Shown here: positions 1 to 4,888 of the stretch, piece by piece
Layout of the letters: every line of letters begins with the position of its first letter
Numbering within the stretch: position 1 is the stretch's first letter
Origin: Eubacteriales bacterium
GTDB lineage: Bacteria; Bacillota; Clostridia; Christensenellales; CAG-138
Direction: 5' to 3'
DNA length: 5,945 nucleotides
NCBI GenBank assembly: GCA_028703645.1
Contig: JAQVML010000019.1
Location: 4,229-10,173, forward strand
Notes under the pieces: generated by a model
The model's database searches: none
Told to the model about the DNA's origin: nothing
The model's input: the letters and a program-made list of their open reading frames with translations, nothing else
Translations under genes and position numbers: made by a program

Positions 1-20
1 CCAAATTTTCATTACGCAGG

Positions 21-49
21 TTGTACTTTGATACAGACTATGCTATTAT
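21..49 (+). promoter_or_regulatory. Probable sigma-70/sigma-A promoter of the IclR regulator gene
   Basis: TTGTAC (21-26, three of six matches to the -35 consensus) is followed after exactly 17 bp by TATTAT (44-49, five of six matches to the -10 consensus). A TG at 41-42 gives an extended -10 (TGCTATTAT), which can compensate for the weak -35 box. The predicted start is near base 56, giving a leader of about 134 nt before the regulator's ATG. The -10 lies inside a tandem duplication of ATGCTATT (40-47 and 48-55). The elements are seen directly; their use as a promoter is inferred. Confidence 0.6.
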
Positions 50-66
50 GCTATTTGTATCTTTTT

Positions 67-96
67 CGACTAATGTCGCATAAACGACCAATCGTT
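67..96. promoter_or_regulatory. Two small inverted repeats in the regulator leader, possible autoregulatory sites
   Basis: CGAC-TAAT-GTCG (67-78) and AACGA-CCAA-TCGTT (83-96) are perfect short inverted repeats, each with a 4-nt centre. Their centres are 17 bp apart, just downstream of the predicted regulator promoter. They could be operator sites for self-repression or small leader hairpins. Arms of 4 and 5 bp are short enough to arise by chance, so this is a weak call. Confidence 0.25.
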
Positions 97-177
97 CCTA
101 GCAAGTAAGTATTTTATGAGAGTTTCATCAGCGATTTTACAGATTTTAGCGGATTGTTCGCGGCCCTGCCGCCGCGA

Positions 178-183
178 TGGAGG
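178..183 (+). promoter_or_regulatory. Ribosome binding site that fixes the IclR start
   Basis: TGGAGG lies 6 nt upstream of the ATG at 190. The reading frame is open further upstream to a TTG at 154, but that codon has no Shine-Dalgarno sequence before it, and the extra 12 residues do not look like the start of an IclR protein. The site therefore supports initiation at 190. Confidence 0.8.
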
Positions 184-189
184 TATGTT

Positions 190-981
190 ATGGAAGGTCC
201 TTCCGGATCGCACGTACAGGTTCTGGATCGTGCGCTCGACTTAATTGAATTGCTGGCCACCTCGGAGAACGGTCTGAGCCTCGCGGAGATGTCCGCGGCA
301 ACCGGTTTACCCAAAAGCACGATCCACCGGATCCTCTCCTCCTATGCTTCGCGGCACTATATTTCCAAAGACGCGGATACCAGCCTCTATTTTCTGGGGC
401 AAAAGTTTGTGGAGATTGCCAGCCTCTATTTGAACAAGATCGTGCTCAAAACGGAAGCCGCACCCATTATGCACCAAATGGCAACGTTGTTTAGCGCAAC
501 ATCCTATCTCGGCGTGCTCGAAGAAACCGAGGTTGTCTATCTGGAACGCGCGGAGCAGTTCAACAGCCTCCGCCTCTATACGCAAATTGGCAAACGTGAG
601 CCGCTTTATTGCACGGCGCTTGGCAAGGTGTTGTTAGCGGCTTTGCCGGAGGATGAGTTCCTGCGCATTGCAAAGCAGCTCACCTATGCTCCGTTTACAC
701 CAAACACGATTACGTCTCTGGAAGCTTATACCAAGGAGGTTCATCTCGCGAAAGAACAAGGCTATGCGCTCGACAATCGTGAGCACGAGGCTGACGTCTA
801 TTGTCTAGCGGTTCCGATTTTTGACTATTCCCGCAAGGTCATGGCGGCGATGAGCATCTCCGGACGCGGCTTGTTTGATAATTTTGAAATCGAATATATC
901 TATGAGCAGATGAAGAAAGCTTCCATTGAGCTTTCCAAGCGCATGGGCTATACGCAAGAGCCTGCCGCGCGGCAAGCGTAA
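190..981 (+). CDS. IclR-family transcriptional regulator
   Basis: A 263-residue cytoplasmic DNA-binding regulator of normal length for the family. The N-terminal winged helix-turn-helix covers about residues 9-70: VLDRALDLIELL, then the helix-turn-helix SLAEMSAATGLPKSTIHRIL at about 30-49. The C-terminal effector-binding domain follows, with typical segments YLERAEQF, REPLYCTALGKVLLA and the late motif ALDNREHEADVYCLAVPIF (193-211) that matches the IclR signature region. Members of this family often control sugar-acid and aromatic degradation, usually as repressors released by a pathway intermediate. It has its own promoter and terminator and stands directly upstream of, and codirectional with, an eda/kdgK operon, so regulation of that operon by a sugar acid or KDG is the natural inference. 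KdgR of enterobacteria belongs to this family, but I cannot claim orthology. The family call is firm; the effector is unknown. Confidence 0.93.
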   Translation: MEGPSGSHVQVLDRALDLIELLATSENGLSLAEMSAATGLPKSTIHRILSSYASRHYISKDADTSLYFLGQKFVEIASLYLNKIVLKTEAAPIMHQMATLFSATSYLGVLEETEVVYLERAEQFNSLRLYTQIGKREPLYCTALGKVLLAALPEDEFLRIAKQLTYAPFTPNTITSLEAYTKEVHLAKEQGYALDNREHEADVYCLAVPIFDYSRKVMAAMSISGRGLFDNFEIEYIYEQMKKASIELSKRMGYTQEPAARQA

Positions 982-997
982 ATCACAAAGACACGCC

Positions 998-1023
998 AGA
1001 GTCTCTTCGGAGGCTCTTTTTTT
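998..1023 (+). terminator. Rho-independent terminator after the IclR gene
   Basis: AGAGTCTC (998-1005) pairs with GAGGCTCT (1010-1017) through one U-G wobble, closing on a TTCG tetraloop with the favourable C(UUCG)G arrangement. Seven T residues follow directly (1017-1023). The hairpin starts 16 nt after the regulator's stop codon, so it separates the regulator transcript from the operon downstream. Confidence 0.9.
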
Positions 1024-1072
1024 GTGCCCCGAATCCATTGAAATCGAAAAATAGAATCGTCAGAATTATGGA

Positions 1073-1102
1073 TTGACAAAAATAGAACGCTCTTGCTATA
1101 AT
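1073..1102 (+). promoter_or_regulatory. Strong consensus promoter of the sugar-acid operon
   Basis: A perfect -35 box TTGACA (1073-1078) and a perfect -10 box TATAAT (1097-1102) are separated by 18 bp. TG at 1094-1095 adds an extended -10. The upstream sequence is A/T-rich. Transcription should start around 1108-1110, leaving a leader of about 50 nt before the aldolase ATG. With all elements at consensus, expression probably depends on repression, not activation. Confidence 0.9.
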
Positions 1103-1109
1103 ATTAACG

Positions 1110-1124
1110 TTCCACATCGTGGAA
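1110..1124. promoter_or_regulatory. Perfect palindrome at the transcription start, probable operator for the IclR regulator
   Basis: TTCCAC-ATC-GTGGAA is a perfect inverted repeat with 6-bp arms and a 3-bp centre. It begins 8 bp after the -10 box, so it covers the predicted start site, the classic position for a repressor that blocks initiation. IclR-family proteins bind palindromes of about this size; E. coli IclR sites also use TGGAA/TTCCA half sites, though in the opposite order. That the neighbouring regulator binds here is inferred. An alternative is a stem-loop at the extreme 5' end of the mRNA that slows its decay. Confidence 0.65.
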
Positions 1125-1147
1125 TTGCATTTCGCAAATACAAGTTT

Positions 1148-1151
1148 GAGG
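1148..1151 (+). promoter_or_regulatory. eda: Ribosome binding site that fixes the aldolase start
   Basis: GAGG lies 8 nt upstream of the ATG at 1160. The frame is open back to a TTG at 1073, but that codon is part of the -35 box of the operon promoter and would lie upstream of the transcript. The ATG is therefore the real start. Confidence 0.8.
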
Positions 1152-1159
1152 TAACGAAC

Positions 1160-1834
1160 ATGTCTGAATCGCTTGTCACTCGCATTCAACAAACCGGAGT
1201 TATTGCCATTTGCCGTAAAATTTACGGGGAAGATCTCCTTCGCTTGGCAGACGCGCTCGAACAGGGTGGTGTTCAACTGATGGAGGTCACCTTTGACCAG
1301 TCCGACCCGCATTGTCTCGAACGCACGGCGGAATCGATTGGCGCGCTTTGCGCCCGCTACCCAAACATGCGCTTCGGCGCGGGCACGGTGCTCACCCGCG
1401 AGCAGGTGGACGCCGCGAAACGCGCGGGCGGTGAATTCATCATTTCGCCGAACACGGATCTGGACGTCATTCGCTACACCAAGCAGCTCGGTCTGGTTTC
1501 GATTCCCGGGGCGATGACGCCTTCCGAAATCGTCGCTGCGCATCAGGCGGGCGCGGACTACGTAAAGCTCTTTCCCGCAGCGTCGCTTGGGTTAAAATAC
1601 ATCAAGGACATCTCAGCGCCAATCAACCACGTAAAATTGATTGCAACCGGCGGCATCTCCACCGAGAACTTCGGGGACTACCTCCGCGCGGGCTGCCGCG
1701 GCGCCGGCATCTCCAGCTCGCTTTGCGACAAAGCGCGCATCCAGGCGGGCGATTGGGACTCGCTTACTGCGGCCGCGCGCTCGCTGATCTCCACGTTTAC
1801 CACCGTTGCGGAGGAACAGAGATGGCAAAAGTAG
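1160..1834 (+). CDS. eda: 2-keto-3-deoxy-6-phosphogluconate (KDPG) aldolase / KHG aldolase
   Basis: A 224-residue cytoplasmic class I aldolase (TIM barrel, usual length about 205-225) that cleaves KDPG to pyruvate and glyceraldehyde-3-phosphate. Family landmarks appear in order: GVIAICR (13-19); GGVQLMEVTF (36-45) with the catalytic glutamate E42; GAGTVLT; FIISPNTD; and VKLFPA, whose K136 is the expected Schiff-base lysine, followed by the phosphate-binding region LIATGGIS. It is the first gene of the operon, directly behind the strong promoter and putative operator. Its last 13 nt overlap the kinase gene, and the kinase ribosome site lies inside its coding sequence, so translation of the two is probably coupled. 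Some members also act on KDPGal or 4-hydroxy-2-oxoglutarate, which cannot be excluded from sequence. Having the kinase for KDG next door favours KDPG. Confidence 0.93.
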   Translation: MSESLVTRIQQTGVIAICRKIYGEDLLRLADALEQGGVQLMEVTFDQSDPHCLERTAESIGALCARYPNMRFGAGTVLTREQVDAAKRAGGEFIISPNTDLDVIRYTKQLGLVSIPGAMTPSEIVAAHQAGADYVKLFPAASLGLKYIKDISAPINHVKLIATGGISTENFGDYLRAGCRGAGISSSLCDKARIQAGDWDSLTAAARSLISTFTTVAEEQRWQK

Positions 1835-2844
1835 TCGGTTTTGGAGACCTGCTCCTTCGCTTAAGCCCGCCAGGCTATCAGCGCTTTCTGCAGGCGACGA
1901 ATTTCGAAATCAACTACTCTGGTGCGGAAGCGAACATGCTGGTTTTTCTCGCGATAAATGGGATCCCAACAGAGTTTGTCACGCGTCTGCCGGACAACCT
2001 GATCTCCGACTGCGCCATGGCGCAACTCCGCAGATTCGGTGTCGGGCTGAGTCACGTTGCGTTTGGCGGGGATCGCATCGCCGCCTATTATCTCGAAAAG
2101 GGCGCATCCCAACGCCCCTCGCGGATCGTTTACGACCGCAAGCACACGGGTATTGCCACCGCTTCGCCGGAGGATTTCGACTGGAATTCCATCTTCGAAG
2201 GCGCAAGCCACTTTGTCTTTACCGGCATTACGCCGCCGTTGGGGCCAAATCTCCCCGGCATCTGCGAAGAAGCCTGCCGGGAAGCAAAGCGACGCGGCAT
2301 TACGATTGTTTGCGACCTGAACTATCGCTCGCTGCTCTGGAGTCTGGAAGATGCGTCCCGCACCATGCGGCAATTGATGCCCTATGTGGATGTGCTCATC
2401 TGTGGGCGCGAAGATGCGGCAAAGCTCTTTGGCATTGAAACACCTGCTTCTGCCGATGGCGAGGATACCCCGGATCCGGCCGCCTACGCCGCCGCCGCGG
2501 AGGAACTCACGCGACAATACGCGTTCCAGAGCGTTGCGTTTACGCTGCGCGAAACCATCTCCGCTTCGGACACAATCTGGAGCGGTCTGCTCTATACGGG
2601 TGGCAAGGCATATGTGGCGCGCGGCTATCGCATTCATCTGGTTGACCGCGTTGGTGGCGGGGACTCGTTTACCGCAGGTCTGATCTACGGCATGCTCAAG
2701 TGTTACGACCCGCAGCACACGCTGGATTTCGCAACCGCCGCAAGCTGCCTCAAGCAGACCATTGAGCAGGACTTCAACCTTTCCTTTGCGGACGAAATCG
2801 AGCTGGTCGTCTCCGGCGAGGCGACGGGCCGAATCCGGCGATGA
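1822..2844 (+). CDS. kdgK: 2-keto-3-deoxygluconate kinase (PfkB/ribokinase family)
   Basis: A 340-residue cytoplasmic sugar kinase expected to phosphorylate 2-keto-3-deoxygluconate with ATP to give KDPG, the substrate of the aldolase upstream. The N-terminal half has the substrate-side GAEAN motif (34-38) typical of KDG kinases in this superfamily, the AAYYLEKG segment with Y89/Y90, and IVYDR (102-106), which resemble the substrate-contacting tyrosines and arginine described for Thermus KDG kinase. DLNYRSLLW (165-173) follows. The second PfkB signature is DRVGGGDSFTAGLIYG (275-290), with D281 as the catalytic base and the glycines forming the anion hole. A GGAGG site at 1810-1814, 7 nt before the ATG, fixes the start. 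The gene overlaps eda by 13 nt and the permease gene by 4 nt (ATGA). Another keto-sugar kinase specificity is possible, but pairing with eda strongly supports KdgK. Confidence 0.88.
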   Translation: MAKVVGFGDLLLRLSPPGYQRFLQATNFEINYSGAEANMLVFLAINGIPTEFVTRLPDNLISDCAMAQLRRFGVGLSHVAFGGDRIAAYYLEKGASQRPSRIVYDRKHTGIATASPEDFDWNSIFEGASHFVFTGITPPLGPNLPGICEEACREAKRRGITIVCDLNYRSLLWSLEDASRTMRQLMPYVDVLICGREDAAKLFGIETPASADGEDTPDPAAYAAAAEELTRQYAFQSVAFTLRETISASDTIWSGLLYTGGKAYVARGYRIHLVDRVGGGDSFTAGLIYGMLKCYDPQHTLDFATAASCLKQTIEQDFNLSFADEIELVVSGEATGRIRR

Positions 2845-3800
2845 GCGAGCTGGACCGCGCGTCCTCCCTTTCTCTTCGGCCGTGCGCCATTCTACTTGCG
2901 GTGCTCTGCACGCTTCTTTGGGGCAGCGCCATCCCAATCGTCAAGATTAGCTCACCGCTCTTTGGAATTGCAACGGCGTTTGACCGCATTTTATTTGCGG
3001 GCATCCGGTTCACCGCTGCGGGGTTGGTCACGCTGCTCGTCGCCCGCTTTTGCTCGCCTGCCATGCACCCGTTTCATGTTTCGCGCGCGGCATCTCTGCT
3101 TGGCCTCGGCCTGGTTCAAACCACGGCGCAGTATGTTTGCTTCTATCTAGGTCTTGCGCATGCACTCGGCACGCGCACCGCTATTCTGAATACGACATCC
3201 ACATTTTTTGCCGTATTTCTCGCCGCGCTGTTCTTTCCCACCGAGCGCATAACGCTAAAAAAGCTCATCGGGTGCCTCGTTGGTTTTACTGGCATCGTGC
3301 TGGCAAATCTGGGTGGCGCGGTTGGCGGCGCGTTTTCCTGGAACGGCGATTTTCTGATTCTACTCTCGTCATTCTTCTTCGCACTTGGCTCGGTCATCAG
3401 CAAAAGGCTCTCCCGCAAGGCGGACCCGATTCGCGTGGCCGGCGCGCAGCTCTCGCTGGGTGGTGCGGTGCTTCTCAGCATCGGTCTGGTCGGCGGGGGT
3501 GCGCTTCGCTCCATCAATCTCCAAGGGTTGCTCTTGCTGCTATACCTGATTTTTCTCTCCGCAGCGGCGTTTACGATTTGGACGAGTTTGCTTAGGCGTT
3601 ACGACGCGGCAAGCGTTTCCGTCTACTTCTTTCTGCTGCCGGTGTTCGGTGTTGCGCTCAGCGGGCTGTTGTTGGGGGAGCGCATCGCTTTGGTTCAGAC
3701 CCTCACCGCCCTGCTGTTTGTTTGCACAGGCATTGTAATCGTCAATCGTCCTGCCGGTAAACGGCGCAATGTGCCGCCAACCCCGCGGGAAATCGAATAA
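2841..3800 (+). CDS. DMT superfamily (EamA) transporter
   Basis: A 319-residue integral membrane protein with about ten hydrophobic helices (approximately 15-36, 50-70, 80-100, 106-130, 138-158, 165-185, 197-217, 226-250, 258-278 and 282-302) and a basic, presumably cytoplasmic C-terminal tail. Two EamA repeats are visible: the first begins with LLWGSAIPIVKI and ends near TERITLKKLIGCLVGFTGIV; the second ends with the parallel GERIALVQTLTALLFVCTGI. The start codon overlaps the kinase stop (ATGA). No good Shine-Dalgarno is seen at normal spacing (nearest GAGG at 2818-2821), so translation is probably coupled to kdgK. DMT proteins move metabolites, sugars or amino acids, often as efflux or exchange carriers; RhaT shows that sugar uptake is also possible. 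By position it may carry the sugar acid or a product of the pathway. The substrate cannot be read from the sequence. Confidence 0.9.
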   Translation: MSELDRASSLSLRPCAILLAVLCTLLWGSAIPIVKISSPLFGIATAFDRILFAGIRFTAAGLVTLLVARFCSPAMHPFHVSRAASLLGLGLVQTTAQYVCFYLGLAHALGTRTAILNTTSTFFAVFLAALFFPTERITLKKLIGCLVGFTGIVLANLGGAVGGAFSWNGDFLILLSSFFFALGSVISKRLSRKADPIRVAGAQLSLGGAVLLSIGLVGGGALRSINLQGLLLLLYLIFLSAAAFTIWTSLLRRYDAASVSVYFFLLPVFGVALSGLLLGERIALVQTLTALLFVCTGIVIVNRPAGKRRNVPPTPREIE

Positions 3801-3801
3801 C

Positions 3802-3819
3802 AGACGCGTCTCCGCGTCT
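3802..3819. repeat. Intercistronic hairpin between the permease and hydroxyacid dehydrogenase genes
   Basis: AGACGCG (3802-3808), a TCTC loop, then CGCGTCT (3813-3819): a perfect, mostly G/C 7-bp stem that starts directly after the permease stop codon. No T-tract follows, so it is not a standard intrinsic terminator. It may adjust mRNA stability or give partial termination between the first three genes and the rest. The ribosome site for the next gene (GGAGG, 3827-3831) begins 8 nt later and stays unpaired. Confidence 0.55.
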
Positions 3820-3838
3820 ATCATCCGGAGGAACCAGC

Positions 3839-4792
3839 ATGAAAAACAAAACAATTGCCATTAGCGACTGCGATCACCTCTACATGGCGGAAGAGCAGGC
3901 AGTCTGCGAACGTTACGGCCTCGACTATGTACTCTTTCAGTGCAAAACCGAGAACGATTTGATCGAGAATCTGCCGGGCTATGCGGCAGTCGTCAACCAA
4001 TACGCGCCGTTTACGGAGCGCGTGTTCGCCGCACTGCCCGACCTGAAAATGGTTGTGCGTTATGGCGTCGGCGTCAACAATATCGACCTTGAAGCAGCTT
4101 CGCGGCACCATGTCGTGGTCTGCAACGTGCCGGACTACGGCGTGCAGGAGGTCGCGTCGCATGCCTTTGCGCTCATGATGGCGCTTACGCGCAAGGTCGT
4201 CCGCATGGACGCCTCCGTCAAACGCGGTGAGTGGGAGTATGCGCAAAGCATCCCGATTCGGCGGTTCTCCGAAATGACGTTTGGCATTGTCGGCCTCGGG
4301 CGCATCGGCACTTGCTTTGCCGAGATGCTCCGCCCCTTTGGCGGGCGAATTCTCGGTTACGAAATCAATCCCAATCATGCCATACCGGACTTTGTCGAGT
4401 CCGTTGATTTCGACACGCTCGTTCGGAAGAGTGACGTGATCTCGCTGCACTGCAATCTCGAAACCTCGCGCAACCTCGTTCATCTGGACGTTCTGCGCAA
4501 GATGAGACCGGAAGCGGTACTCATCAACGTTTCCCGCGGGGGAATCGTCAACGAGTACGACCTCGCGGTTGCCCTCAACGATGGGTTGATTGCGGGCGCA
4601 GGCATCGACGTGACCGTTCACGAGCCGCTTGAGCCGGAGAGCCTGCTGCTCACCGCGCGAAACATCATCCTCACGCCCCACATGGCCTGGTACTCTGAGG
4701 AAGCCTCTTCAAGCCTCAAGACGAAGACTGCGGAGGAAGCGGCGCGGTTCTTAACCGGTAAACCGATGCTCAATCCCGTGAACCGCTTTTAA
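3839..4792 (+). CDS. NAD-dependent D-2-hydroxyacid dehydrogenase, CtBP-like subgroup
   Basis: A 317-residue cytoplasmic oxidoreductase expected to interconvert a 2-ketoacid and a D-2-hydroxyacid using NAD(H) or NADP(H). The catalytic domain contains MVVRYGVGVNNIDL and VCNVPDYGVQEVASHAFALM. The Rossmann motif is G152-L-G154-R-I-G157, and the classic catalytic triad is present: R233 in VSRGG, E262 in VTVHEPL and H281 in TPHMAWYSEEA. VPDYG and HMAWYSEEA are typical of the CtBP-like dehydrogenase subgroup. Start fixed by GGAGG (3827-3831) 7 nt before the ATG. It lies 38 nt after the permease gene, across a hairpin, in the same apparent operon. Possible jobs are reduction of a keto-aldonate or oxidation of a hydroxyacid substrate, but members of this subgroup are mostly uncharacterised and I assign no substrate. 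The family call is firm. Confidence 0.92.
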   Translation: MKNKTIAISDCDHLYMAEEQAVCERYGLDYVLFQCKTENDLIENLPGYAAVVNQYAPFTERVFAALPDLKMVVRYGVGVNNIDLEAASRHHVVVCNVPDYGVQEVASHAFALMMALTRKVVRMDASVKRGEWEYAQSIPIRRFSEMTFGIVGLGRIGTCFAEMLRPFGGRILGYEINPNHAIPDFVESVDFDTLVRKSDVISLHCNLETSRNLVHLDVLRKMRPEAVLINVSRGGIVNEYDLAVALNDGLIAGAGIDVTVHEPLEPESLLLTARNIILTPHMAWYSEEASSSLKTKTAEEAARFLTGKPMLNPVNRF

Positions 4793-4823
4793 GTCTCCCT
4801 GTTCTCATTTCTCTCACACTTTT

Positions 4824-4866
4824 GAATGCTAGCGCATGCCGAATAAACATTCGACCGGGATGCGCT
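4824..4866. repeat. Nested and competing inverted repeats ahead of the zinc dehydrogenase gene
   Basis: AGCGCAT (4831-4837) and ATGCGCT (4860-4866) are perfect 7-bp arms. Inside them, CGAAT (4840-4844) pairs with ATTCG (4849-4853) around AAAC. An upstream GAATG (4824-4828) could instead pair with CATTC (4848-4852), and ATGC (4826-4829) with GCAT (4834-4837), so alternative folds exclude each other. The structure ends 7 nt before the AAAGGAA ribosome site (4874-4880). It lacks an adjacent T-tract, since the T run at 4881-4886 lies beyond that ribosome site. It may be an mRNA processing or stability element, a translational control element or a protein site. The pairings are seen; the role is inferred. 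Confidence 0.45.
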
Positions 4867-4888
4867 GTTATGGAAAGGAATTTTTTGT

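Noticed and set aside
1..108. Forward frame open from base 1 to a TAA at 106-108, possibly the end of an upstream gene
   Set aside because: The stretch is AT-rich, its translation shows no recognisable family and it contains the promoter of the regulator gene. A chance open frame of 35 codons is more likely.
154..189. TTG start that would extend the IclR protein by 12 residues
   Set aside because: No ribosome site precedes it, while the ATG at 190 has TGGAGG at ideal spacing and gives a normal N-terminus.
1073..1159. TTG start that would extend the aldolase by 29 residues
   Set aside because: That TTG is part of the -35 box, upstream of the predicted transcript, and the extension is unlike aldolase sequences.
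983..1543. Open frame on the - strand (186 codons) running from within eda across the operon promoter
   Set aside because: It runs through the promoter, the operator palindrome and the terminator region, and shows no recognisable protein family.
1861..2937. Long open frame on the - strand (358 codons) opposite kdgK
   Set aside because: It is the complement of a well-supported kinase gene, has no family motif and arises from the codon bias of the sense gene.
3821..4681. Long open frame on the - strand (286 codons) opposite the hydroxyacid dehydrogenase
   Set aside because: It mirrors a gene with an intact catalytic triad; the translated sequence is unrecognisable and no separate ribosome site or promoter stands out.
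4866..4878. Shared word TGTTATGGAA near both the regulator start (186-195) and the zinc dehydrogenase leader (4866-4875)
   Set aside because: A 10-base match is expected several times by chance in a window of this size, and the flanks do not align.
4822..4888. Internal promoter for the zinc dehydrogenase gene (TTGAAT at 4822-4827)
   Set aside because: At 17-bp spacing the -10 position reads AAACAT, a poor match, and no better pair is visible in the gap.
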